Source: a virus. From it: a stretch of DNA of 38,021 bases. A program made the position numbers and the translations under genes. The notes beneath the pieces are model-generated. The model saw only the letters and a list, made by a program, of their open reading frames with translations. It did no database searches and was not told the origin of the DNA. Positions 17,511 to 29,400 of the stretch are shown one piece after another. The stretch is taken from positions 1 through 38,021 of IMG/VR virus record IMGVR_UViG_3300034418_006509. One strand, written 5' to 3'. Positions within the stretch are counted from its first letter, which is position 1; every line of letters begins with the position of its first letter.

Positions 17511-20500
17511 ATGGCTAAGTTAGGTATAAACACTGGAACAACGCCAAATGACGGAACAGGCGATACTTTACTTGATGCCGGTGTAAAAATAAACAGTAAC
17601 TTCGATGAAGTTTACGGTGTTATTGGTGATGGCAGCGCTGTATACACAGGAATCGTAACACAACTGGTTGCTGGTGATTTCATCAGCATCTCCACCTCAT
17701 TTGGAAGTGTGACCGTAACTGGTCTCGCCAACACAATATCAGTCAATGCAGAATCATTGGTTGTTTCTGGTCTCTCCACCCTTGGTGTTATAACTGGGGC
17801 GACCTCTCTGGAAGTTGGACCAATTTATGGAACCACCGCTGAGTTTAGTGGAAATGTTACTGGTGGGGCATTTATTGGTGATGGTTCTAATCTGACTGGA
17901 TTGGCAACCACTGAGCATGTGGTGACAGAATCCTTGGTTGTCTCTGGTGTCTCCACACTTGGAATTATCACTGGTGCCAATTCTCTTGGAATTGCCAATG
18001 TTTACACCAGTTTCATTTATGGTGATGGTAATGGATTGGTAAACATTCCTTATTCTGCTTTGGCGGGTGTTGCCACTTATGCGGACAATGCAGGAATCGC
18101 CACCTATTCTGATAACGCTGGAATTGCGACTTATTCAGATAACGCTGGAATTGCGACTTATGCCACCTCAGCGGGTGTTGCCACTGATGCCACTTATGCC
18201 ATCAGTGCTGGAATTGCCACTTACTCTGACACGGCAGGGATTGCCACTTATGCCACCTCAGCAGGTGTTGCCACTGATGCAACTTATGCAGTAAATGCTG
18301 GTGTTGCGACTTATTCAGACACATCAGGAATTGCCACTTATTCATCAAACGCTGGTCTTTCCACCAACGCAACTTACGCCACTTATTCATCAAACGCTGG
18401 TCTTTCCACCAACGCAACTTACGCCACTTATTCCACCACAGCGGGAATCGCAACTTACGCCACTTACGCCACTTATTCATCAAACGCTGGTCTTTCCACC
18501 AACGCAACTTACGCCACTTATTCCACCACAGCGGGAATCGCAACTTACGCTGACACTGCTGGAATTGCCACTTATGCCTCCAGTTCTGGAATCGCAACCT
18601 TTGCAACTCGTGCTGGTGTTGTAACAAACTCCGACTTTGCTGGTTATGCGGATGTTGCGGGAATCTCCACTTATTCACCAAACGCCGGTGTTGCCACTTA
18701 TGCCGACACAGCAGGAATTGCAACAAACGCTGAAGGACTGACTGGAACTCCAAACATTACAGTTGGGCAGGTTGTTGCTTCCAACCTAAGTGTTTCTGGT
18801 GTTTCCACATTGGGTGTGGTTACTGGAGCCACTTATTATGGTGATGGAACCAATCTCACTGGTGTTGTTTTAGAGAACACAACACAAACCTTCACTCAGT
18901 TAGTTGTAACAGGTGTCACCACATTGGGTGTTGTGACTGGTGTTCAGGCACTCTCAGCGGATAACATTTACGCCACCAGTTTTTATGGTGATGGTTCTAA
19001 TGTCACTGGAGTAATCGCAGAAGGTTCTGTTGGTGTTTCCATTGGTGGTTCTTATGTTGGTGCTGGATTTACCAACATCAACACCATTTACGCTGGTTCA
19101 GTGGAAGGAACCGCTGTTGGAAATGGCAGCACAGTAAACATCACAATCACTGGTCTTGCAAACACAGCAAACATCAATGGTGACTCAATGGTTATCACTG
19201 GTGTTTCCACACTGGGCATTATCACTGGTGTTCCTTCCATTGAAGTTACCAACATTTATGGAACAGAGTTTACTGGTAATTCAGCATCCGCTGATGAAGT
19301 CAAGACACAAACTCAAACTCTGGATGGTAATTATAATGTCACCTTTGTTGATGGCGACAATGGTTCTCCAACAAATGAAACAGTTTACACAGGTAATCTT
19401 GTTTGGAATCCCTTTAGTGGTTCTCTGACTGGAATCACCTCACTGAATGCAACTGAAGCAGTGATTGGTGATGCAACAGTAACTCAACAGATTACAAGTG
19501 GAATTGCAACTTTCAGTTCTGATGCTGGAGTTGTTGGTGTTCTAACTGCTGGCAGTTTGGAAGTCACTGGTGTTACCACACTGGGTGTTGTAACTTCTGT
19601 TACTTCCATTGAGGTTACTGATGTTTATGCAACCACACTTTATGGTGATGGATCTAATCTTACTGGAGTTGTTGCTTCTGGAGTTGGGGTTACTGTTCAG
19701 GATGGAGGAGTTGGAAAGGGAACTGCATCAATTCTGAATTTCGATTCAAACCTTACGGTCACAGATGTTTCTGGTGGAATTGCAACTGTAACTGCATCTG
19801 CTGGTTCTGGTTCAACAGCTAACATTTCAGCAGACACATTGGTTGTTTCTGGAGTTTCCACTCTCACTAACCTAGCAGAAGTTAGAAGTGATGATGGAAC
19901 CCCTGGAAGAGTTGATTATTATTGTGAGGTGTCTAATGCACATTACACAAGAATTCAAGCAGCTCCTCATGCCGAATATTCTGGTAATGCCACTGTAACT
20001 CTTCCAACAACTGATGGAGATATTATTGTTGGAGATACGGCTTCTGCAATTTCACAGAATGTCAATACATCTGGCATCATAACAGCTGCTGAGTTTTATG
20101 GTGATGGTTCGAACCTGACTGGAATCTCTGCTGGTTCGACTGCTAATGTTTCAGCAGACACATTAGTCGTTTCTGGAGTCTCCACACTCGGCATCATTAC
20201 TGGTGCCACATCTTTGGGTGTGACTGATCTTTATGCCACAACACTTTATGGTGATGGTTCTAACCTCACTGGAGTTGGTGGAGGTGGTTCAGGATTTGAT
20301 GTTGGTTATGGATTGACACCAGCAAGTTCAATTAACCTTGTTGGAACTGGAATTACTCAGGTCAATTTTGTTGGTGTAGGATACACCGTTGAAGTTTCTG
20401 GCAACATTGCTACAGTTCGAAACCTGGCACAAGGACTTGAGGTTATTGAGGTAACAAGTTCTGGATTTGCAGCAACAGTGTTTGCTGGAGCTCAGATGTC

Positions 20501-21839
20501 ATATAGTGCAACATCAAATAATGCAAATGCACATTGGTTTATTGAGGATTATGATGGTCTAACCTCAATCGCCATTGGTTATGATACTGGAAACATGGCT
20601 GGTGGACAACTGGATGAAGCAGGAACATACAACATCGGAATCAGAGCTGGAACATTTTTTGGTCTTTCAGAAAGACACAATGTCTCACTAACCATTGAAC
20701 CATTCACTCTTACGATGGACACCGCTTTTGGTAATGAAACCAGCCTTCTGATGTGGGATGAATTGGGTAACATATATGGAATGCTCGCAAGTGGAGGTGT
20801 TGTTGATTATGATGGTGCTAACTATGTGATTGATAGGGACAATTCAAATATTGGATCTGCTAGTTCACATGCCTTGTTCTATTCGCCATCATCAAATAGA
20901 ATGATTGGTTTCAGATATAACGCCTCTGAGAATGTTGATAGTTACAGATATTGGACAAGTGTTTCAGATGCTTCTGATGGTACTAATGTTGGATCAGGAA
21001 ACATTTTAGATAGCGATTCCGGCAACCTTGCGGATCAAGTTCTTCCAGAGAATATGCTTCGTGCAACTGTTGGTGGTGGAGGTACTGGAGGATACTGGTT
21101 CCCCACAGGTGATAGGCAGAACTTCCTTGGAGGATCTCACTACTTAGAAATTACTCCCAGCGACGCTACTCTGGACAACTTTGGTACAAAGAGTAACGGT
21201 TCTTGGTCTTATGGTTTCACACTCGAAGACCCCTGGATCGTTAGTGGGGGTGCTCAACAGATGTTGTCACCTTCGACATCAGCAAAAGGATGGCACTTAT
21301 TTGGCATGTATTCATACACAATTGGAAGTAGTGATTATGAAGGAATAATGTATGGTGATTTTGATAGTGGTCCTTACTCGACCTCATCCGGATCTGAGTA
21401 CACCGCTATTGATGGAAAAGTTGGTCTTGCTGGATCGACAGTTCAAGTTTACTTTAATGATTCTACTGACAGATATCACATCTATATTGATGGTACTCAG
21501 GTTTTCAGTAGCACTTCTCCAGCAACATACATGATTTCTGGAACAACTTCAGAACCAGTGTTGAGATTTGGTGATACAACACTAACTAACGGTGGTAATA
21601 CGCCTATTGATGAAGACGAACCTGTACCCTGGTACACTCGTATCAGAGACTTGTGGATTGATAACAGTGGAGTCCTTGGCCCATCATCCTTCACAGCAAT
21701 TGGAACCTTTAGAGATAGAAATCTCGAAACTTATGAAGGTTATGAATACATTGATGTTTATGCAACTCTCACTGGAGCAGGAACCAGTGTGAAGAAGGGG
21801 GGTGTATCTCTCGCGAGAGGAACCGTCACATTTACCTAA
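17511..21839 (+). CDS. gp10-like baseplate-anchored tail fibre, 1442 aa
   Basis: The N-terminus LGINTGTTPNDGTGDTLLDAG and KINSNFDEVYGVIGDGS (residues 1-45) closely follow T4 gp10 (which reads DDGTGDYLRKGGIKINENFDELY) and the related gp9. It should therefore be the baseplate attachment domain. Next come about seven copies of a module with VSGVSTLGIITG followed by YGDGSNLTG. Residues about 185-410 are a low-complexity shaft of 9- and 15-residue units (GIATYSDNA, TYSSNAGLSTNATYA). Residues about 970-1060 look like an Ig/cadherin-type domain (AGTYNIGIRAGTFFGLSERH). Residues about 1195-1400 look like a concanavalin-type beta sandwich (HIYIDGTQVF, TRIRDLWIDNSG), a likely sugar-binding tip. Late promoters precede this gene and the next, so it may be transcribed as its own unit. 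Confidence 0.8.
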   Translation: MAKLGINTGTTPNDGTGDTLLDAGVKINSNFDEVYGVIGDGSAVYTGIVTQLVAGDFISISTSFGSVTVTGLANTISVNAESLVVSGLSTLGVITGATSLEVGPIYGTTAEFSGNVTGGAFIGDGSNLTGLATTEHVVTESLVVSGVSTLGIITGANSLGIANVYTSFIYGDGNGLVNIPYSALAGVATYADNAGIATYSDNAGIATYSDNAGIATYATSAGVATDATYAISAGIATYSDTAGIATYATSAGVATDATYAVNAGVATYSDTSGIATYSSNAGLSTNATYATYSSNAGLSTNATYATYSTTAGIATYATYATYSSNAGLSTNATYATYSTTAGIATYADTAGIATYASSSGIATFATRAGVVTNSDFAGYADVAGISTYSPNAGVATYADTAGIATNAEGLTGTPNITVGQVVASNLSVSGVSTLGVVTGATYYGDGTNLTGVVLENTTQTFTQLVVTGVTTLGVVTGVQALSADNIYATSFYGDGSNVTGVIAEGSVGVSIGGSYVGAGFTNINTIYAGSVEGTAVGNGSTVNITITGLANTANINGDSMVITGVSTLGIITGVPSIEVTNIYGTEFTGNSASADEVKTQTQTLDGNYNVTFVDGDNGSPTNETVYTGNLVWNPFSGSLTGITSLNATEAVIGDATVTQQITSGIATFSSDAGVVGVLTAGSLEVTGVTTLGVVTSVTSIEVTDVYATTLYGDGSNLTGVVASGVGVTVQDGGVGKGTASILNFDSNLTVTDVSGGIATVTASAGSGSTANISADTLVVSGVSTLTNLAEVRSDDGTPGRVDYYCEVSNAHYTRIQAAPHAEYSGNATVTLPTTDGDIIVGDTASAISQNVNTSGIITAAEFYGDGSNLTGISAGSTANVSADTLVVSGVSTLGIITGATSLGVTDLYATTLYGDGSNLTGVGGGGSGFDVGYGLTPASSINLVGTGITQVNFVGVGYTVEVSGNIATVRNLAQGLEVIEVTSSGFAATVFAGAQMSYSATSNNANAHWFIEDYDGLTSIAIGYDTGNMAGGQLDEAGTYNIGIRAGTFFGLSERHNVSLTIEPFTLTMDTAFGNETSLLMWDELGNIYGMLASGGVVDYDGANYVIDRDNSNIGSASSHALFYSPSSNRMIGFRYNASENVDSYRYWTSVSDASDGTNVGSGNILDSDSGNLADQVLPENMLRATVGGGGTGGYWFPTGDRQNFLGGSHYLEITPSDATLDNFGTKSNGSWSYGFTLEDPWIVSGGAQQMLSPSTSAKGWHLFGMYSYTIGSSDYEGIMYGDFDSGPYSTSSGSEYTAIDGKVGLAGSTVQVYFNDSTDRYHIYIDGTQVFSSTSPATYMISGTTSEPVLRFGDTTLTNGGNTPIDEDEPVPWYTRIRDLWIDNSGVLGPSSFTAIGTFRDRNLETYEGYEYIDVYATLTGAGTSVKKGGVSLARGTVTFT
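18061..18740 (+). repeat. tandem coding repeat of the fibre shaft
   Basis: The region encodes head-to-tail units built on GIATY/GLSTNATY. Some units are 27 bp (9 residues) and others 45 bp (15 residues). Around 18334-18560 the units are nearly identical in DNA: the 45-bp period starts at 18334, 18379 and 18469. It is protein-coding and in frame throughout, and it is not a CRISPR array because there are no unique spacers. Confidence 0.85.
18379..18550 (+). repeat. 82-bp identical direct repeat, 90-bp period
   Basis: Bases 18379-18460 and 18469-18550 are identical by eye. Each copy spans one TYSSNAGLSTNATYA unit and most of one TYSTTAGIATYA unit. A multiple of three bases separates the copies, so slippage or recombination would keep the frame and change shaft length by 30 residues. 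Confidence 0.85.
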
Positions 21840-21845
21840 TAAATA
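21838..21845 (+). promoter_or_regulatory. late promoter (AATAAATA)
   Basis: AATAAATA overlaps the TAA stop of the gp10-like fibre gene (CTAATAAATAAC) and lies 20 bases before the gp8 ATG at 21866. It is a seven-of-eight match to the TATAAATA late element. Confidence 0.7.
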
Positions 21846-21865
21846 ACAAAAAATAGTGTCACAAA

Positions 21866-23422
21866 ATGGCAGCGATAATTACTGATCAACTTCGTATTTT
21901 AAATGCAAAGAACTTCGTTGCTGGAATTCAATCCAGTGACAATTCTTACTATGCATTTATTGGTCTCCCAAATGCACTGAGTTATCAGGCAACATGGGAC
22001 CAGAGTCCACCAACTCCAATCGACAGTCTCAATCAATCAAATGATGATTGGGATACGATGTTGGCGATGAAGAAGATCAACTCCAGCGATGTCTCACAGG
22101 TCGTTCGTAAAAACGTTTGGACTTCCGGGATCACATATGATATGTGGAGAAACGACATTAGTCGTAACAACCCTTCACAACCCTCTGGTTCTTTTGATAT
22201 CTATTCTGCCAATTATTATGTGATGAACTCTGATTACAGAGTTTATATTTGTCTTTTCAATAATGCAAATCCAGAGAATAACTTCAATGGTGGTCCTTCT
22301 CTGGATGAACCAACATTTACTGACCTGGAACCCAAGGAGGCAGGTAACAGTGGTGATGGATACATTTGGAAATATCTTTACACCATTCCTCCCAATCAAG
22401 CAATCAAGTTTGATTCCACCAATTATATTCCTGTTCCCACCGACTGGTACACAAATGTCAAAGATGCACCTGTAAGAGAAAATGCATCATCTGGAGGACA
22501 ACTGAAGGTTGTTACCATTAGAAACAGAGGTGTGGGTCTTGGAACTGCTAACACAACTTACACCAATGTTCCTATTCTTGGTGATGGTTCTGGAGGACAA
22601 GCAACCATTGTGGTGAATAATGACTCTAAGGTGGAGTCGGTGACTGTGTCGAAAGGTGGGAGAGGTTATACGTTTGGGACATTAGATCTTCCCGCTGGAG
22701 GTGTTCCCACTGGAACAACTGAACCCATCTTTAATGTTATTATCCCCCCTCAGGGTGGTCACGGAGCTGACATTTACAGAGAACTTGGAGCTTACAATGT
22801 TCTCACTTATGCAAGGTTTGAAAACGACACAGATAACCCAGACTTTATCACTGGTAACCAGTTTGCCAGAGTGGGTTTGGTAGAGAATCCAAAGGCAAAT
22901 GGTTCCGATGAACTTTTGAATTCCGATAAGGCAAGTGCTGTTTATGCACTGAGACTGACTGGAGCTGGTTACAGTGAAGCTGTCTTTACTGCAGACTCAT
23001 ACATTACCCAAACAGTTGGTCTTGGTTCCACCGCGGTTGGTCGTGTGGTTTCTTATGATCCCATCACTGGTGTTCTGAAATATTGGCAGGATAAGACTAA
23101 TTGTGGATTCAACTCCGATGGAACCTTAAATGCCAACCCAATTTATGGATTTAGGGAGAACAGATTTACTGCCGACATCACTGGAGGTGGGAGCCTCACA
23201 ATCCTTGGTGGAAGCACAAATCTGGCAATTCAAACCTCATTCCAAGGTGTTTCTACTGTTCTAAATAGTAGGACATATTACCTGGGACAGAATTTCGTCA
23301 ACGGTACTGCCCTTCCAGAGGTTGAAAAATACACTGGAAACATTATCTATGTTGACAACCGACCTTCGGTTACAAGGTCTGCATCTCAGAAAGAAGACGT
23401 AAAGATCATTTTGCAATTCTAA
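21866..23422 (+). CDS. 8: baseplate wedge protein gp8
   Basis: The 518-residue product begins MAAIITDQLRILNAKNFVAG and contains YYAFIGLPNAL, SGITYDMWRNDI, NYYVMNSDYRVYICLFNN and GDGYIWKYLYTIPPNQAIKF (about residues 162-181), a pattern I associate with gp8 of marine T4-like phages. T4 gp8 is 334 residues, so this one is much longer. The extra length lies after about residue 205 and includes GxGY-type repeat segments (SKGGRGYTFGTL) like those of the giant gp7-like protein. gp8 forms dimers in the outer wedge, linking gp7, gp10 and gp6. It has its own late promoter and is followed after 6 bases by the DUF4815-type protein. Confidence 0.8.
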   Translation: MAAIITDQLRILNAKNFVAGIQSSDNSYYAFIGLPNALSYQATWDQSPPTPIDSLNQSNDDWDTMLAMKKINSSDVSQVVRKNVWTSGITYDMWRNDISRNNPSQPSGSFDIYSANYYVMNSDYRVYICLFNNANPENNFNGGPSLDEPTFTDLEPKEAGNSGDGYIWKYLYTIPPNQAIKFDSTNYIPVPTDWYTNVKDAPVRENASSGGQLKVVTIRNRGVGLGTANTTYTNVPILGDGSGGQATIVVNNDSKVESVTVSKGGRGYTFGTLDLPAGGVPTGTTEPIFNVIIPPQGGHGADIYRELGAYNVLTYARFENDTDNPDFITGNQFARVGLVENPKANGSDELLNSDKASAVYALRLTGAGYSEAVFTADSYITQTVGLGSTAVGRVVSYDPITGVLKYWQDKTNCGFNSDGTLNANPIYGFRENRFTADITGGGSLTILGGSTNLAIQTSFQGVSTVLNSRTYYLGQNFVNGTALPEVEKYTGNIIYVDNRPSVTRSASQKEDVKIILQF

Positions 23423-23428
23423 GAAATC

Positions 23429-26400
23429 ATGCCACAGGAAACTAATCTCAACGTTGCTCCTTATTTTGACGATTTTGATTCTAATAGCAACTATTATAGA
23501 GTCCTCTTCAAACCAGCTTTTCCTGTACAGGCGAGGGAACTAAACAATCTTCAGTCTATTCTTCAGGGACAGATTGAAGACTTTGGTAACCACATCTTCA
23601 AGGAAGGCGCAAAGGTCATTCCGGGTCAGCTGACATATAACAAGAACTTTTATTGTGTTCAGGTTGAGCCGAGTTTTCTTGGTGTGCCAGTTACTCTTTA
23701 TCTTGATCAGTTAGTTGGAAACTACATCAGAGGACAATCTTCTGGTGTCACGGCAAAAGTTATTTCTTATTTGACTCCCGATCAATCTGAGAGGGGAACC
23801 ACAACTCTTTATCTGGAATATCACCAATCCAGTACAACGGACTTGGCGACTCAAACTTTCTCTGATAATGAAGTACTGGTTACTGAATCTAACATCAATT
23901 ATGCAACAACCTTTATTGCAGAAGGAGAAGGTTTTGCTAAAACTCTGAGTCAGAGTTCAACTGCAACTGGTTCTTCCTTTGGTTTGGAGGATGGTGTTTA
24001 TTACATCAGAGGTTTCTTTGTTGATGTTTATAAACAACTTCTGATTCTGGATCAGTACACTAACACACCTTCTTATCGCGTTGGTTTCCGTGTTACTGAG
24101 GAAGTGATTTCTGCTGATGTTGACCCTACACTGAATGATAACGCTCAAGGGTTCAATAACTACACTGCTCCGGGTGCAGATAGACTTAAGATCACTGCAA
24201 CGCTAATCAAGATCCCATTGGATCAAATTGAGGATACGAGTTTTATCGAACTGGCAGAAGTTCAGAATGGTTATCTCAGAAAGTATGCCGATAACACAGA
24301 ATACAATTACATTGGAGATGAACTCGCTAGAAGAACATTTGACGAATCTGGTCACTATTATGTGAAATCATTTGAGACTTCTGTAAAAGAGTCTCTGAAC
24401 AATGGTTATGGTAATCGAGGAATCTACAATCCAGGTCAAACAACAACAACTGGATCTGAACCGAGTGAAGATCTGGCAATCTATAAAATCTCACCAGGTA
24501 AAGCATACGTTCGGGGATATGAGTGTGATGTTCGTTCTCCTGTATTCCTGGATTGTCCAAAACCAAGAACTACAGCACTTCTGGAATCACAGGGTATCAA
24601 CTTTGCGTTTGGTCCCACCTTTGGTGTGAATCGTGTTTTCGGTTCTCCCACTCTTGGGTTTGATTCCACAAACACTGTGAGTCTCAGAAGTGAAAGGGTT
24701 GGTTCGGATCAGAAAGTCGCTGCGGGTAAAGAGATTGGAATCTCTCGTGTTTATGACTTTGCTCTGGAATCTGGTTCTTATGACACAACACTTCCCGACA
24801 TCAACCAGTGGGATCTGTCTCTGTTTGATTTTCAAACTTACACAGACTTTGAAGTCAATGAGGCAGTCACTCTTACTACACCAACTTACATTCAAGGTAA
24901 GAACAGTGGTGCTTCTGCATTCCTGAGATATGATGTTTCAGCTGGAACTGCTTTCACTGCTTATGATGTGAAGGGTGAGTTCTTTATTGGCGAAAAACTG
25001 GAATTCAATGGTGTTGATAATAACTCCAGAACCGCAACAGACATTTCTAATTATGAGATCTCTGATGTTAAGTCAGTTTTTGGTATTGTTGGTGCTGCCT
25101 CCACCTTCTCTGCAGACTTGATCCCTTCAGTGAGAACCACCATTGGTATTGGTTCATTCACAGCAGCAAGTGGTGGTGTTTCAACTGTTACCACACCTTC
25201 TGGTGGTTTCCCTGGTATTGTCACCACTGGTAACCTGATCCAGTATTCTGATCCAATTAGCACAACTCCATCTTTGGCGAGAGTCACAACTGTCAACACT
25301 AACTCTTTGGTGATTGAGGCAGTTGAGAATGTTCCTGGATTTAGAGTTGGTGACCTTCCAACTTCTGATCTGAGTGTTACTGATTTGTCTGTCGTTGAGT
25401 CCAAGACTCAAACCATTCCTCAGAGTGGAAACACTGCCAATAACTTCTCACTTTATAGCATTTTCCCCAAGAAAAACATTTCCAATGTTGATCTGGATTC
25501 TTGTACTCTGACGATCAGAAAACAGTTCACTGTCAATATTAGTGGTGGAGAGACAACACCTATCAATTCAGACACAAATGAAGTATTCCTGGCTTTCGAT
25601 GAGGAGAGATACACTCTGATTCGTTCTGATGGGTCAACAGAGGCTCTTACTTTGGATAAATTTGTTTTCACCAATGGAAACACAACTCTCCAAATTATTG
25701 GTCTTGGGTCCAATGACAATGGTGCTCTTCTTATCACCACACTGGAGAAAGGAAAGATTACCCCTAAGGTGAAGACTTATAATGTGAGTCAGAGTTTGGT
25801 AATCGATAAGTCTTCTTCTGCTGCATCTGGTGTTGGTGGAACCACACTGAATGATGGATTGACTTATGGTGATTTTCCATTTGGAACAAGAGTTCAGGAT
25901 AATGTTATCTCTCTGAATGTTCCTGATGTTGTGAGAATTTATGGAGTCTTTGAATCAAACGGAACCGATACTCCAGAACCACCATCGATGACAACTGCAT
26001 CAATGGACGGCCCCACATCAACCACCAATGATCTGATTATTGGTGACGAATTGATTGGATCCATTAGTGGAGCAAGAGCAATTTATATTGAGAAGAAGTC
26101 AGACACAAGTATCTACTTCATCTATAAGAACACATCAACATTCCAAAGAGGAGAGGTTCTTACCTTTGTTGACTCTGGTGTAAGTGCAATTGTATCAAAC
26201 ATTGATGTTGGTGATAAAAACATCACTCAGAATTATAAGTTCTCTAATGGTCAGAAGAAAGCTTTCTATGATACTTCAAGAATTATCAGAACCACAGATG
26301 CTCCAATCCCCCAGAACATACTGAAGATTTTCTATTCTAGTGGATCTTATGAGAGTGGAGACAGTGGAGATATTACTGTTGCTAACTCTTATAATGACTT

Positions 26401-29400
26401 CAATTACACCAATGAAATTCCACACGTTGATGGAGTTAGAGTTACGGATCTAGTTGACGCAAGGCCAAGAGTTTCAAACTACACAGTAAGTACCGGATCT
26501 CGTTCTCCTCTGGAGTTCTTCGGAAGGTCCTTTAATGGTGGACAACACAGTTCTAAAAACATCATTGCTTCAGATGAAACAATGGTATGTGACTATGATT
26601 ATTATCAAGGAAGAATCGACAGTATTTTCCTAACGAAAGACGGCCGTATGACCGTTAAGTATGGAAATCCATCTGACAGTCCCACCATTCCGGAACCAAT
26701 TCCAAATGCATTAAAGATTTCTGATGTCATTCTTCCCCCCTATGTCTTCGATGTGGGCAATGTAAGGGTTAACTTTATCTCCCATAAGAGATATCAGATG
26801 ACCGATATTGCCAAATTGGAGAAAAGAATTGCCAATCTTGAGTATTACACATCTCTGAGTCAACTGGAATCCAATGCGGCAAATCAATTTGTTCCTGATG
26901 CCAATGGATTGAACAGATACAAGTCTGGCATTTTCGTCGATAACTTTACATCTCTGGATACACAAGACCCTGGACTTGGGATCAGAAATAGTATCGATAG
27001 AACAAATAAGGCACTTCGTCCATCACATTATACCACAAATATTCAACTTCAGATTGGAAACACAACAATTGCCGGAATTGGAACCACAACAAGTGTCAAT
27101 TCTGATTCCCGTTATGCGGACATTCTTGGATCTAATGTTGCAAGATCTGAACAAGTTATTACTCTCGATTACACAGAAGTTAACTGGTTGACTCAAGAGT
27201 TCGCAACTCGTGTTGAGAGCGTCACTCCCTTCTTGGTGACCTTCTATGAGGGTTCATTGGCGATGGAACCCGATAGTGATGTTTGGATTGATGTGAACCG
27301 TCTTGAAGTCAATGAGGTCGTCATGGAAGGTTCTTTCAATTCCATCGCCGAACTGGTTGGAGCTGAAGTCACCACAGATGAAGATGGAAACAGAACTGGT
27401 GTGACTCCAATTATTTGGGGTTCTTGGGAAACCACAGGTGTCAATGTTGATGTTGACACGAGCACATCTACAAGTAGCAGCACATCCACCTCAAGCAGAC
27501 AGGGAACACAAGGCGAAGCAGACGCTCTTGGATTGGATCGATGGGATCCAGCTGAGGGAGTTCCTCCCACTTTCACAGTGGAACAGGAATCCACAACCAC
27601 CAACACCCATCTAACGACCAGTGTCTCTGTTGGCCTCGAACAAAGAAGAGAAGGTACTCAAATTACTGTTAATGAGCGAATTGACACCGAATCTCTGGGT
27701 GATGCGATCGTCAGCAGAGAAGTAATTCGGTTTATGAGATCTCGTAACATCGAATTGACTTCACAAGGTCTGAAACCATTCACCAGAGTTTATGCATTCT
27801 TTGATAATGTGGATGTTAATAAGTTTGTGATGCCGAAACTGGTTGAAATTCAGATGACTTCTGGAACTTTCCAGATCACTGAAACTGTAAATGGCGTGAT
27901 GCCAACCTCTGAGGAACAAGAGGGTGTGGATGATAACACTTCTCCCAACATCACATTCAGGGTTGCAAACCCCAACCACAAGTTTGGTCCTTTCAATGCA
28001 CCAACTGATGTCTTTGATAACAGTCCTTACAACAGAGAAGTTATCATTGAATCAAATTATTCTGAAACTTCTCCAATTATCAACATTGACACCTTCAGTC
28101 TTGCATCTGAAGAGAATCCTGAGTTTTCTGGATGGATTGCTCCTGGAATGATTCTGAGAGGAGAAAGCAGTGGCGCAGAGGCAACTGTAACTGATGTTCG
28201 TTTAGTTACTGATGCTGTTGGGACATTTATTGGCAATTATCTCGTTCCTCCTTCCAGTAATCCAGAGAATCCGATCTTTGAAACTGGTCGTTCTCTGATG
28301 AGACTCACAGCAAGTGAGACCGACTCTAAAGTTAATGGAACTTTCTCCACCGCTGCTGAAGAGATCTTCTACTCTCAGGGTGATATGGACAATGTTCAGG
28401 AAACCACTCTGTCTCTGAGAAATGCTTCTGTGGAAGTGGACGATTCCTTTGAAGAGAGTAGAGTTATCGAAGGCTCTGATTCTTCAACTACAACTGTTAG
28501 TTCCAGCACAGAAACTAATACAACTGGAGGATACACCGATCCCCTGGCACAATCCTTCTTTGTGGATGATCCCACTGGAATTTATCTTTCTTCTGTTGAC
28601 ATCTACTTCTTTGCTGTTCCTGAGTTCAGCAGCACTCCTTGTTTCATTCAGATTAGAGAAGTTGAGTTTGGTGTTCCTAACTCTAAGATTCTGGCATTCT
28701 CTGAGGTGTTCATTGATCCTAAGACGATTACAACCTCTGACGATTCCACAATTCCAACGAACATTAAGTTCCATGCTCCTGTTTATCTGGAAGGACAGAG
28801 AGAATATGCTGTGATTATTGGATCCAGTAACACCGAATATGCAGTATGGATCTCCAGACTGGGTGAACCAGACGTTACAACAATCGATCAGGAATCTGGT
28901 CAGGTTATTGTTTCTTCTCAGACTTTGTTGGGTTCGTTGTTCAAATCACAAAACGCATCAACTTGGACACCTTCACAATATGAGGATTTGAAGTTTACTC
29001 TTTACAGAGCAGACTTTGCAAATCAAGGTTCTATTCAGTTCTTCAACCCCAATCTTCCTAAGGATCTGGAGATTATCGCCAAAGATAACATTAAGATGGA
29101 ATCCAGAACTATTAAGGTTGGTTTGGGAACCACAGTTCAGGATAGTGGATTGGAGGATGGTAATACTGTGATTCAGGTTAACACTGGATCAACGGGTAAC
29201 TTTGTTGGGTTCGCTGGTTCTGCAACTGGAGACCTTACAGTCACCAACGCTGGTGTAGGTTACACTCCTTCTTCTTCTTACTACACCTTCACTGGTGTTG
29301 CTCTTACTTCTATAACTGGATCTGGTCTAAATGCAACAGCAGACATCACCATCAGTAGTGGTGTTGCTGTTGGTGCGACCGTTAGATCTGGTGGTCTTGG

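Noticed and set aside
18061-18740. CRISPR-like tandem repeat
   Set aside because: The units are contiguous, in frame and coding. There are no unique spacers and no palindromic repeat structure.
18202-18753. 183-residue open frame on the minus strand across the fibre repeats
   Set aside because: It is the mirror of a repetitive coding sequence: low-complexity Arg/Gln/Trp/Lys content and no start signal. It lies entirely within the + strand fibre gene.
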